The position numbers and the translations under genes were made by a program. Source: Hydrogenophilales bacterium (GTDB lineage Bacteria > Pseudomonadota > Gammaproteobacteria > Burkholderiales > Thiobacillaceae). From it: a stretch of 64,000 nucleotides of DNA. Shown piece after piece: positions 8,975 through 16,862 of this stretch (positions are counted from its first letter, which is position 1; each line of letters begins with the position of its first letter). Below the pieces are notes generated by a model. It was not told where the DNA came from. It searched no databases and was given only the letters and a program-made list of their open reading frames with translations. The DNA lies in NCBI GenBank assembly GCA_023258975.1, contig JAHFRD010000010.1, positions 1-64,000 on the forward strand, written 5' to 3'.

Positions 8975-9527
8975 ACTGCTTTCGCGGCATGGAATCACTG
9001 ACCGCGTCCTGGTAATCCGCAGCCAGCGGGTGATGCTGGATGCCGATCTGGCGGAGCTTTACGGCGTTGCCACCAAACGCTTCAACGAGCAGGTCAAGCG
9101 CAACCTGGCCCGCTTTCCGCCGGAATTCATGTTTCAACTGACGGCGGAAGAGTTCGCTTCTTTGAGGTCGCAAATTGCGACCTCAAACAGCGAAGGGAGG
9201 TGGTCGCAAATTGCGACCACCTCGCCCGGACGCGGTGGCCGCCGCCATGTTCCCTACGCCTTCACCGAACACGGCGCCATCATGGCCGCCACCATTCTGA
9301 ATTCACCGAAGGCGGTGGAAATGAGCGTGTTCGTGGTGCGCGCCTTCGTCGAGTTGCGGGAATGGCTGTCCACACATCGCGAGCTGGCGGAAAAACTGGA
9401 TTACCTGGAACGTAAAGTCTCCTCCCACGATCAAGCCCTGGCCGGCGTCATCGACGCCATCCGCCAATTAACCGCACCCGCCAACCCCAAGAAACGCCCC
9501 ATCGGTTTCGTTACCGACCCGGAATAA
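8967..9527 (+). CDS. ORF6N-domain protein
   Basis: A 186-residue protein with an N-terminal ORF6N domain, known from phage antirepressor-like and chromosomal accessory proteins: [25 protein letters not shown], then LRSQIAT and [20 protein letters not shown] start at 8967 overlaps the end of ribF by eight bases. A coiled-coil-like tail follows the domain. The LRSQIAT coding stretch is duplicated with a spacer ([12 protein letters not shown] then [11 protein letters not shown]), and both copies lie on DNA palindromes. It probably binds DNA; its role is unknown. It sits as an accessory insert between ribF and ileS. Confidence 0.85.
   Translation: MSELLSRHGITDRVLVIRSQRVMLDADLAELYGVATKRFNEQVKRNLARFPPEFMFQLTAEEFASLRSQIATSNSEGRWSQIATTSPGRGGRRHVPYAFTEHGAIMAATILNSPKAVEMSVFVVRAFVELREWLSTHRELAEKLDYLERKVSSHDQALAGVIDAIRQLTAPANPKKRPIGFVTDPE
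9164..9223. repeat. Paired palindromes with TCGCAAATTGCGA core inside the ORF6N gene
   Basis: Two perfect palindromes share a core. 9164-9184 has 10-bp arms around a central base (GAGGTCGCAA-A-TTGCGACCTC), and 9197-9223 has 13-bp arms. They encode the duplicated SQIAT segment. They may be protein binding sites or a duplication of the conserved coding motif. Confidence 0.8.
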
Positions 9528-9529
9528 CC

Positions 9530-12283
9530 ATGCCTGACTACAAAACCACCCTGAACCTGCCCGACACCCCTTTCCCCATGCGCGGCGACCTCGCGAAGCG
9601 CGAGCCGGGCTGGATCAAGCAATGGCAGGAGAACAAGCTCTACGAAAAAATCCGCGCGGCCGCCGCCGGGCGGCCGAAGTTCATCCTGCACGACGGCCCG
9701 CCCTACGCCAACGGCGACATCCATATCGGCCACGCGGTGAACAAGATTCTCAAGGACATCATCGTCAAATCGAAGACCCTGGACGGCTTCGACGCGCCCT
9801 ACGTGCCGGGCTGGGACTGCCACGGCCTGCCGATTGAACTGGTGGTGGAGAAAGCCCACGGCAAGCACATCGAGGCCGCCAAATTCCGCGAACTGTGCCG
9901 CGAATACGCCGCCAGCCAGGTGGAACGGCAGAAGGCCGACTTCATCCGCCTGGGCGTGCTGGGTGACTGGAACCACCCGTATCGGACGATGGATTTCCGG
10001 TTTGAGGCGGACATCATTCGCCAACTCGGCATCATCCAGGGCAACGGCCATTTATATCTCGGCGCCAAGCCGGTGCACTGGTGCGTCGATTGCGGCTCGG
10101 CCCTGGCGGAAGCGGAAGTGGAGTACGAGGACAAGAACTCGCCGGCCATCGACGTGGCTTTCCCGGTGGCCGACCTGGCCGACCTGGCGAAACGCATCGG
10201 CGTCGCCAACCTGGACACCGCCGCCTATGCCGTGATCTGGACCACCACGCCGTGGACTCTGCCGGCCAACCGGGCGGTGGCGGTACACCCCGACTTCACC
10301 TATGACCTGATCCGCACACCCAAGGGCATCCTGATTCTGGCGCGCGATCTGGCCGAGGCGGCAATCCGGCGCTACGGCTTCGAGACCGTGGAAACCCTGG
10401 GCCAGGTCAAGGGAGCCGCCCTGGAAGGACTGCGCCTGCGCCACCCCTTCTATGAACAGGAAGTGCCGGTGATCCTGGCCGACTTCGTCACCACCGAGGC
10501 CGGCGCCGGCCTGGTTCACATCGCCCCCGGCCACGGCCACGACGACTACATCGCCGGCCTGAAATATCAACTGGAAGTCGCCAACCCGGTCGGCGGCGAC
10601 GGCAAGTTCTACGCCGACACCCCCATCGTCGGCGGGCTGTCCATCTGGGACGGCAACAGACAGGTGCTGGAAACCCTGAGCGAAAACGGCCACCTGCTCG
10701 CGCAAGGCCGCCTCAGCCACAGCTACCCGCATTGCTGGCGGCACAAGACGCCGATCATCTTCCGCGCCACGCCGCAGTGGTTCATCGGCATGGACAAAGC
10801 CGGCCTGAGGGACAAAGCCATGCAGGCGGTCGAAGAGACCGAGTTCTTCCCCGCCTGGGGCCGCGCCCGCCTGGAAGCGATGATGAAGAACCGCCCGGAC
10901 TGGTGCGTCTCGCGCCAGCGCAACTGGGGCGTGCCGATCACCTTTTTCATGCACAAGGCCACCGGAGAACTGCACCCACGTTCGGCCGAACTGCTGGAAG
11001 AAGTCGCGAAGCGGGTGGAACAGCGCGGCGTCGAAGCCTGGTTCAGCCTCGACCCGGCGGAACTCCTGGGCGCCGAAGCCGAGGAGTACATCAAGGTCAA
11101 GGACACCCTCGACGTCTGGTTCGATTCCGGCGTCACCCACGCCTGCCTGTTGAAGGAGCGCGAAGGTCTGGCGCACCCGGCCGATCTCTATCTGGAAGGT
11201 TCCGACCAGCATCGCGGCTGGTTCCAGTCTTCCCTCTTGACCGGCTGCGCCAGCGACGGCCACGCGCCTTACAAGGCGCTGCTGACCCACGGCTTCGTGG
11301 TGGACGCCAAGGGCAAGAAGATGTCCAAGTCCAAGGGCAACGTCATCGCCCCGCAAAAGGTGATGGACACCTACGGCGCCGACATCCTGCGCCTGTGGGT
11401 GGCCTCCACCGATTACTCGGGCGAGCTGACCATCTCCGACGAAATCCTCAAGCGTTCGGTGGACGGCTACCGGCGCATCCGCAACACGCTGCGCTTCCTC
11501 CTCGCCAACACCGCCGACTTCGACATGGCGAACCACGAGGTGGCCGTGTCCGAGATGCCGGAGATCGACCGTTACGCCCTGGCGCTGACCCGGCAAATGC
11601 AGGAAGAGGTGCTGGCCGACTACCGCGCCTACAGCTTCCATACCGCCGTGCAGCGCCTGCACGCGTTCTGCTCGGAAGACCTGGGTGCGTTCTACCTCGA
11701 CGTGCTCAAGGATCGCCTCTACACCTGCGGCGCCCATTCAAAAGCGCGGCGCGCCGCGCAGACCGCGCTATGGCACATCCTGCACACGCTCACCCGGCTG
11801 CTGGCGCCCATCCTCTCGTCCACCGCCGAAGAAATCTGGGCGCTGCAATGCCCGTCGGAGAGCGTGTTCCTGAGCGCCTGGCACGCGTTGCCGCGACAAG
11901 CCGACAGCGACGACCTGCTCACCCGTTGGGACCGCATCCGCGAATTGCGCGCGCTGTGCGCCAAGCGCATCGAGGAACTGCGCGTGGAAGGCAAGGTGGG
12001 TTCCTCGCTCCAGGCCGAGATCAGCGTGCATGCCGCCGGCGACGATTACGCGCTGCTATCCGCCCTCGGCGACGATCTCAAGTTCGTCCTCATCACCTCC
12101 GCCGCCGAGGTGGTCGCGAGCGAAGGAGAAACGCGCATCGAGCCCCGCGCCTCCAGCCACGAGAAATGCGAACGTTGCTGGCATTACCGAGACGATGTCG
12201 GCGCAGTCGCCGAACATCCCGACCTGTGCGGTCGGTGCGTGAGCAATCTGCACGGCGAAGGGGAAGCGCGTGTTCATGCGTAA
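9530..12283 (+). CDS. ileS: Isoleucyl-tRNA synthetase
   Basis: A 917-residue class I aminoacyl-tRNA synthetase charging tRNA-Ile. The HIGH-type motif is in [18 protein letters not shown], the editing (CP1) domain has [16 protein letters not shown], and KMSKS is in [11 protein letters not shown]. The C-terminal zinc finger shows CERCWHY and CGRC. Length and order match the bacterial eubacterial-type enzyme. GGAATAACC precedes the ATG. The next gene is lspA, as in many proteobacteria, but a repeat-filled gap of about 155 bases separates them. Confidence 0.97.
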   Translation: MPDYKTTLNLPDTPFPMRGDLAKREPGWIKQWQENKLYEKIRAAAAGRPKFILHDGPPYANGDIHIGHAVNKILKDIIVKSKTLDGFDAPYVPGWDCHGLPIELVVEKAHGKHIEAAKFRELCREYAASQVERQKADFIRLGVLGDWNHPYRTMDFRFEADIIRQLGIIQGNGHLYLGAKPVHWCVDCGSALAEAEVEYEDKNSPAIDVAFPVADLADLAKRIGVANLDTAAYAVIWTTTPWTLPANRAVAVHPDFTYDLIRTPKGILILARDLAEAAIRRYGFETVETLGQVKGAALEGLRLRHPFYEQEVPVILADFVTTEAGAGLVHIAPGHGHDDYIAGLKYQLEVANPVGGDGKFYADTPIVGGLSIWDGNRQVLETLSENGHLLAQGRLSHSYPHCWRHKTPIIFRATPQWFIGMDKAGLRDKAMQAVEETEFFPAWGRARLEAMMKNRPDWCVSRQRNWGVPITFFMHKATGELHPRSAELLEEVAKRVEQRGVEAWFSLDPAELLGAEAEEYIKVKDTLDVWFDSGVTHACLLKEREGLAHPADLYLEGSDQHRGWFQSSLLTGCASDGHAPYKALLTHGFVVDAKGKKMSKSKGNVIAPQKVMDTYGADILRLWVASTDYSGELTISDEILKRSVDGYRRIRNTLRFLLANTADFDMANHEVAVSEMPEIDRYALALTRQMQEEVLADYRAYSFHTAVQRLHAFCSEDLGAFYLDVLKDRLYTCGAHSKARRAAQTALWHILHTLTRLLAPILSSTAEEIWALQCPSESVFLSAWHALPRQADSDDLLTRWDRIRELRALCAKRIEELRVEGKVGSSLQAEISVHAAGDDYALLSALGDDLKFVLITSAAEVVASEGETRIEPRASSHEKCERCWHYRDDVGAVAEHPDLCGRCVSNLHGEGEARVHA

Positions 12284-12287
12284 TACC

Positions 12288-12434
12288 GTAGCGCCGGCGT
12301 CCTTGCCGGCTTTGTTCAATCCGGATTGTCCATTGGCGGCGAATCCAGGCGCGCGCCCCTGTAGCGCCGGCGTCTCGCCGGCGAGTTCTTCCAATCAGGC
12401 GAACGAGCCGGCGAGACGCCGGCGCTACAGGGGG
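12288..12434. repeat. Family B repeats (GTAGCGCCGGC...) between ileS and lspA
   Basis: Three copies of the family B unit: a single arm at 12288-12310 and a hairpin with 26-27-bp arms at about 12356-12382 and 12407-12434 (CCCCTGTAGCGCCGGCGTCT and its complement). The G-run at the right end lies just before the lspA ATG and may act as its ribosome binding site. Confidence 0.85.
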
Positions 12435-12439
12435 CGGCG

Positions 12440-12937
12440 ATGACCGCCCCCCGTTCCGGCCTCGTCTGGCTCTGGCTCGCCGGACTGGTTCTGGTTCTCG
12501 ACCAACTCACCAAGCTCTGGGTGCTCGACGCGCTGGTCGCCTATGTCGACGTCATCCCCCTCACCGGCTTCTTCAATCTGGTTCACGTCCGCAACACCGG
12601 CGCGGCGTTTTCCCTGTTCGCCGACCAGCCCGGTTGGCAACGCTGGTTTTTCCTGGGCATCGCCGTCATCGCCTCGGCCGTCATCTATTTCCTGCTGAAA
12701 AAGACCGCCGGGCGGCCCCTGTTCTCCGCCGCCCTGGCGCTGATTCTGGGCGGCGCCGTCGGCAACGTGATCGACCGCGTCCTGTACGGCTATGTCATCG
12801 ACTTCCTCGATTTTTACCTGGGCGTCTGGCACTTCCCCGCTTTCAACGTGGCGGACAGCGCCATCACGGTGGGCGCCACGCTGCTGATCCTGGACAGCTT
12901 CCGCGGGCGGGCGTCAGGGCTTGAGCAACGGTCGTGA
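12440..12937 (+). CDS. lspA: Lipoprotein signal peptidase (signal peptidase II)
   Basis: A 165-residue inner-membrane aspartyl protease that removes signal peptides from prolipoproteins. Four membrane segments are visible. The conserved blocks are VHVRNTGAAFSLF, GNVIDRVLYGYVIDF and FNVADSAITVG; the last two carry the catalytic Asp pair. Length is typical. The stop codon lies inside a GC hairpin (12933-12956) that lacks a T-run. Confidence 0.96.
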   Translation: MTAPRSGLVWLWLAGLVLVLDQLTKLWVLDALVAYVDVIPLTGFFNLVHVRNTGAAFSLFADQPGWQRWFFLGIAVIASAVIYFLLKKTAGRPLFSAALALILGGAVGNVIDRVLYGYVIDFLDFYLGVWHFPAFNVADSAITVGATLLILDSFRGRASGLEQRS

Positions 12938-12998
12938 TCGCATTCGGGCGATCACGGCCCGGCCCAAGCAAACGCTGAATTTCGCGCGCATTTCTCCC

Positions 12999-13026
12999 TA
13001 AAGTTTCCCCCCCTGTTCGCCGCTAA
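12999..13026 (+). promoter_or_regulatory. Sigma-28 (FliA)-like promoter of the chemosensory operon
   Basis: TAAAGTTT at 12999-13006 is a perfect match to the FliA -35 box, and GCCGCTAA at 13019-13026 matches 7 of 8 of the -10 box. The spacer is 12 bases and contains a seven-C run; the consensus is 11. It lies directly ahead of the first cheW, so the ATG at 13026 would be upstream of the transcript start. Confidence 0.75.
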
Positions 13027-13058
13027 TGGTCGGTACTTTTTCTGGGGCATTCCCGACC

Positions 13059-13568
13059 GTGAACCGCTTGGCAGACAACGACACTTCGCACCGCCTCCTG
13101 TACATGGCGGTCGCGGGGCACCATTTTTGCCTGCGCCTGGGCGATGTGGAGCGTTTGCTGCCTTTGATGCAGGTGCAGAGCGTGCCGGAAGGGCCGGACT
13201 ACCTGTTGGGCGTGATGAATCTGCGTGGCGAGGCGGTACCGGTACTGGATCTGGCGCGGCGCCTCAATCTCCCCGCCGTGGCGCGCTACGCGCTCGATAC
13301 CCCGGTGGTGTTGGCGGCCATCGGCGGCCTGCGCGCCGGGCTGGTGGTGGACGAGGTGCAGGGTGTGCGGACGGTGCCGCGCGCGGCCCTGCGTGGCGAT
13401 GCCCTGTTCCGCGACGGCCTGCCGCCGGTGCTCTCGGCGGTCACCAGTTCCGACGGCACCGCCCTCCTGCTCGACGCGTTGCGCATTCTGGACATCGACC
13501 TGTCCGGCCTGTCGCGGCCGCTCGCCCTCGACGACGAACTGCTTTCCCTGTGCCGGGAGAACAATTGA
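13059..13568 (+). CDS. cheW: CheW-type adaptor protein (first of two)
   Basis: A CheW-domain scaffold that would couple MCPs to the CheA kinase, 169 residues from GTG 13059. The fold is recognised from LYMAVAGHHFCLRLGDVERL, YLLGVMNLRGEAVPVLDLA and GLVVDEVQGV. An ATG at 13026 is in the same frame but lies inside the predicted sigma-28 -10 box, so the GTG after the G-rich TCTGGGGC is preferred; ATG 13104 is another possibility. It is the first gene of the chemosensory operon and corresponds to WspB in a Wsp-like order. Confidence 0.85.
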   Translation: MNRLADNDTSHRLLYMAVAGHHFCLRLGDVERLLPLMQVQSVPEGPDYLLGVMNLRGEAVPVLDLARRLNLPAVARYALDTPVVLAAIGGLRAGLVVDEVQGVRTVPRAALRGDALFRDGLPPVLSAVTSSDGTALLLDALRILDIDLSGLSRPLALDDELLSLCRENN

Positions 13569-13594
13569 TGCGGAGTCTCAGCGTTGACCGCATC

Positions 13595-13652
13595 GTAGGA
13601 GCGGGCTTGCCCGCGATAGCCACCGTCGTATCGCGGGCAAGCCCGCTCCTGC
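13595..13652. repeat. REP-like palindrome, family A copy 2
   Basis: A 24-bp inverted repeat (arms 13595-13618 and 13629-13652) with one mismatch near the base, same core as 13-70. It lies between cheW and cheR inside the operon. Confidence 0.85.
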
Positions 13653-13665
13653 GAGAGGCGCGCTG

Positions 13666-15135
13666 ATGCCGGCCCGCGCCCTGCTTCCCGCCATCGAGGA
13701 GCAGATCTGCCTGCTGGTGCGCGAGCGCACCGGCATTCGCATCCACGATCACCAGATGGACACCCTGCGCCGCACCGTGGCCGACGGCCTGGCGCGCTTC
13801 GACCATGCCGGCGAGGCGGACTATCTGGCCGCCCTGCGCGCCGCGCGGGCGAGTTCACCGGAATGCGAGCACCTGATCGCCGGCATCACCGTGGGCGAGA
13901 GTTATTTCTTCCGCGACCAGGCGCAGATGGACTGGCTGCGCGAGCAATACCTGCCGCGCGTGATCGCTCGGCGGCGCGAGGAAGGCAACCTCTCCCTGCG
14001 CATCTGGAGCGCGGGCTGCTCCGACGGCCAGGAGTTGTACAGCGTGGCCATGCTGCTGGCGGAACTGCTGCCGGACAGGGAGCGCTGGAACCTGCACCTG
14101 CTCGGCACCGACCTCAATGCTGCGGCCCTGGCGCGCGCCCTGCGCGGCCGCTACAGCGAATGGTCGTTGCGCGCCACCCCGGAAGCGGCGCGGCAACGCC
14201 ATTTCCATCATGAAAGAGATCACACCTGGTCGATTTCACCCGCCTTGCGCGGCCATGTCCGCTTCGCCTACCTGAACCTGCGCGAGGACAGCTTCCCCTC
14301 GATGTTGAGCGAGACCACCGCGCTCGACCTGATTTTCTGCCGCAATGTGTTCATCTATTTCGACCCGGCCATCGTCGCCGAGGTTTGCGCCAAGTTCCAC
14401 GCCTGCCTGAACCCGGGCGGCTGCCTGTTGCTGGGCGCCTCCGACCTGATCGACAGCGCCGCGCTGCGCGGTTTCACCCTGCGCGGTCTGGACAACGCCT
14501 TCTATCTGGAACGCCACGACACCACCCCGGCGATCGTCCCGGCGGCCGTTCCGGAAACCGCGCCGACGCGAGCCATCGAACCGCCACGGCCGCAGGTCGC
14601 CGCTCAGGCCGCCGCGCCGGCGGCGAGCTACGAGGACATCACCGCCCTGCTTGGGCGCGAGCAATGGCGCGAGGCCCTGGCGGCGATCACCGCTCGCCAG
14701 ATGGCGGACGACAGCGGCGCGCTGCTTCCGCAGTTCCGCGCCAAGGCGCTGGCCAACCTGGGGCGCGCGCGGGAAGCGCTGGAAGCCTGCGATGCCAGCC
14801 TGGCGCGTGATGGCGACGACAAGCACAGCCACTTCCTGCGCGCCCTCATCCTGCAGGAACTGCATCGCCCACAGGCGGCCGAGGAATCCCTGCGCCGCAC
14901 CCTTTATCTGGATCGCAACTTCGTGGAAGCGCACTACCAGCTGGGTCTGTTGCAGATGCGGCGCGGGGCGCGCCAGAGCGGGCTCAAGTCGATGAAAAAC
15001 GCTCTGGCCATCGCCGAGCGCATGCGGCCGGAGCGCCGCCTGCACGATGCCGCCGGACGCGACCACAAGCGCATGGCGGCCATCCTGCGCCACGAACTGC
15101 GCATGTACGAAGCGGACAGCGGAGGCAAGCGATGA
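13666..15135 (+). CDS. cheR: CheR-type MCP methyltransferase with TPR domain
   Basis: A 489-residue SAM-dependent glutamate methyltransferase acting on MCPs. The N-terminal CheR helical domain is followed by the SAM-binding domain (GESYFFRD, RIWSAGCSDGQELYSVAML, LLGTDLN, LIFCRNVFIYF, GGCLLLGASD). A proline/alanine-rich linker at about 285-315 leads to a C-terminal TPR region of about 150 residues. CheR with TPRs is the WspC arrangement. The CheR Cys in WSAGCSDGQE replaces the commoner ..CATGEE. The stop overlaps the next gene (ATGA). Confidence 0.93.
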   Translation: MPARALLPAIEEQICLLVRERTGIRIHDHQMDTLRRTVADGLARFDHAGEADYLAALRAARASSPECEHLIAGITVGESYFFRDQAQMDWLREQYLPRVIARRREEGNLSLRIWSAGCSDGQELYSVAMLLAELLPDRERWNLHLLGTDLNAAALARALRGRYSEWSLRATPEAARQRHFHHERDHTWSISPALRGHVRFAYLNLREDSFPSMLSETTALDLIFCRNVFIYFDPAIVAEVCAKFHACLNPGGCLLLGASDLIDSAALRGFTLRGLDNAFYLERHDTTPAIVPAAVPETAPTRAIEPPRPQVAAQAAAPAASYEDITALLGREQWREALAAITARQMADDSGALLPQFRAKALANLGRAREALEACDASLARDGDDKHSHFLRALILQELHRPQAAEESLRRTLYLDRNFVEAHYQLGLLQMRRGARQSGLKSMKNALAIAERMRPERRLHDAAGRDHKRMAAILRHELRMYEADSGGKR

Positions 15136-15719
15136 CCCCGGCCGAAACCCCATATCCGAAACCCGAAATCCCCGACTCCCCCCACGCTCGGGCCGTCCTG
15201 CATCGCCGCGCGGTCAGGCTGGCCAGCGAGGGAGAACAAGCCCGCGATCAGGCCCGGCGGGCGCCGCGCGGCGACCTGTTTCTCGCCGTGCGGCTGGGCG
15301 CGCGGGAGCACTACGGCATCCCCTATCGCTGGCTCGACGAGATCGCGCGGCCACGCGGCGTAACGAAGGTGCCCGGCACGCCGGCCTTCGTCGCCGGGGT
15401 GATGGCGCGGCGCGGGCAACTGCTCGCCGTGCTCGACCTCGCGCGCCTGCTGCGCGTGGTGGGAAATGAAGAGTGCGGCGAGGACAACGAGGAAACCCGG
15501 CTGGTTCTGGTCAGCGCCGCCGGCTACAGCGTCGGTCTGCGCGTGGCCGAGGTGCTCGGCAACGACCGCTATCGAATCGAGTCGCTCGGCCCGCCCCTGC
15601 CCGGCACCGCCAGCGGCGAAGAAAACTGGATTACCGGCATCCACGCCGGACGCCTGGCCATGCTGGATCTGGAAGCCCTGCTGGGCGACCCGCGAATCAG
15701 GATCGAGGAACCCTCATGA
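15132..15719 (+). CDS. cheW: CheW-type adaptor protein (second)
   Basis: A 195-residue CheW-domain protein in the WspD position after CheR-TPR. The CheW core runs from about residue 50 (LFLAVRLGAREHYGIPYRWLDEI, FVAGVMARRGQLLAVLDLARLL, GLRVAEVLGN, ITGIHAGRLAMLDLEAL). The N-terminal part (TPYPKPEIPDSPHA) is encoded by a copy of the ATCCGAAACCCGAAATCCCC repeat also found inside cheA, so it looks acquired by repeat insertion. ATGA overlaps join it to cheR and to the next gene. Confidence 0.85.
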   Translation: MTPAETPYPKPEIPDSPHARAVLHRRAVRLASEGEQARDQARRAPRGDLFLAVRLGAREHYGIPYRWLDEIARPRGVTKVPGTPAFVAGVMARRGQLLAVLDLARLLRVVGNEECGEDNEETRLVLVSAAGYSVGLRVAEVLGNDRYRIESLGPPLPGTASGEENWITGIHAGRLAMLDLEALLGDPRIRIEEPS

Positions 15720-16792
15720 ACGCAATGCAAAGCAGCCACAGCAACAGCCCCGCGCGCATTCTGGTGGTGGACGACATGGCCACCAACCGCGCCCTGATTC
15801 GCGCGGTGCTGGACGCGCGGGAATTCGAGGTGCTGGAGGCGGAGTCCGGCGATGCCGCCCTGGCGCGCGTCCCCGCGCTGCGCCCAGACGTGGTTCTGCT
15901 CGACGTGATGATGCCCGACATCGACGGCATCGAAGTCTGCCGCCGCCTGCGCGCGCAGGAGGAATTCCGCCTGCTGCCCATCATCATGCTCACCTCCCTG
16001 GGCAGCCCGGACGACGTGGTGCATGGCATGGAAGTGGGCGCCTCCGACTACATCACCAAACCGTTCAACGCGGTGGAACTGACCGCGCGGGTACGCGCCG
16101 CCGTGGACAAGAAACGCCTGACCGACCGCCTCGACGACACCGAATCGGTGTTGTTCGCGCTGGCCCGCGTGGTCGAGGCCAAAGACGGCACCACCGGCGA
16201 CCACTGCGACCGCCTCTCGCATCTCTCCGTGGTGCTGGGCGAGGCGCTGGGCCTGCCTTTCGACGATCTTGAAGCGTTGCGCCGAGGCGGCATCCTGCAC
16301 GACATCGGCAAGGTCGCCATCCCCGACGCCGTCCTGCTCAAGAAGGGCAAGCTCGACGAGGCGGAATGGGCGGTCATGCGCCAGCATCCGACCACCGGCG
16401 CGTATCTGTGTAGCGCCCTGCGCACCATGCGCCGCACCGTGGACATCATTCGCTACCACCACGAGAAGTGGAACGGCGGCGGCTACCCATCCGGCCTGGC
16501 CGGTGCCGACATCCCCCTGCTGGCGCGCATCTTCCAGGTGGTGGACGTCTACGACGCGCTCTCCAGCGAACGCCCCTACAAACCTGCCCTGGCGCGTGAG
16601 GAGGTCATTCGCATCCTGCGCGAGGAAACCGCACGCGGCTTCTGGGACCCGGACATCGTCGGCGTCTTTCTGGACATTCTGGAACACGACCCCGCCCGCC
16701 TGGACATTCCCGCCGACGCCGTGCGCGGCCGCGATGCCGACCTGTTCCACAACATCAGCGGCGACGCGATGGAGTGGAGGGACCGGAGATGA
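15716..16792 (+). CDS. Response regulator with HD-GYP c-di-GMP phosphodiesterase domain
   Basis: A 358-residue two-domain regulator. The REC domain (about 15-135) has the acidic pair VVDD and phosphoacceptor Asp in VVLLDVMMPDIDG, with Lys in ITKPFN. The HD-GYP domain (about 145-340) has ILHDIGKVAIPD, QHPTTGA, IIRYHHEKWNGGGYPSG and VVDVYDAL, so the metal and GYP residues are present. It probably hydrolyses c-di-GMP when phosphorylated by the operon's CheA. It replaces the usual CheY, or the WspR cyclase, as the diffusible output. The start at ATG 15716 overlaps the cheW stop. Confidence 0.93.
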   Translation: MNAMQSSHSNSPARILVVDDMATNRALIRAVLDAREFEVLEAESGDAALARVPALRPDVVLLDVMMPDIDGIEVCRRLRAQEEFRLLPIIMLTSLGSPDDVVHGMEVGASDYITKPFNAVELTARVRAAVDKKRLTDRLDDTESVLFALARVVEAKDGTTGDHCDRLSHLSVVLGEALGLPFDDLEALRRGGILHDIGKVAIPDAVLLKKGKLDEAEWAVMRQHPTTGAYLCSALRTMRRTVDIIRYHHEKWNGGGYPSGLAGADIPLLARIFQVVDVYDALSSERPYKPALAREEVIRILREETARGFWDPDIVGVFLDILEHDPARLDIPADAVRGRDADLFHNISGDAMEWRDRR

Positions 16793-16807
16793 TTTCGGCT
16801 TTGACTC

Positions 16808-16862
16808 GTAGCGCCGGCATCTTGCCGGCTTTTAAAAGACGCCGGCAAGATGCCGGCGCTAC
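16808..16862. repeat. Family B perfect hairpin abutting a start codon
   Basis: Arms of 22 bp (16808-16829 and 16841-16862, GTAGCGCCGGCATCTTGCCG) are perfectly complementary. The right arm ends at the base before the ATG at 16863, so it could affect translation of the globin-coupled MCP. Confidence 0.9.

Noticed and set aside
8967-9527. Prophage region
   Set aside because: Only the ORF6N gene and, far away, an SSB-tailed gene look phage-related; there is no integrase, terminase or structural gene, and the flanking genes are housekeeping.
13026-13058. ATG 13026 as the start of the first cheW
   Set aside because: It overlaps the predicted sigma-28 -10 box and has no ribosome binding site; the added residues are not part of the CheW fold.
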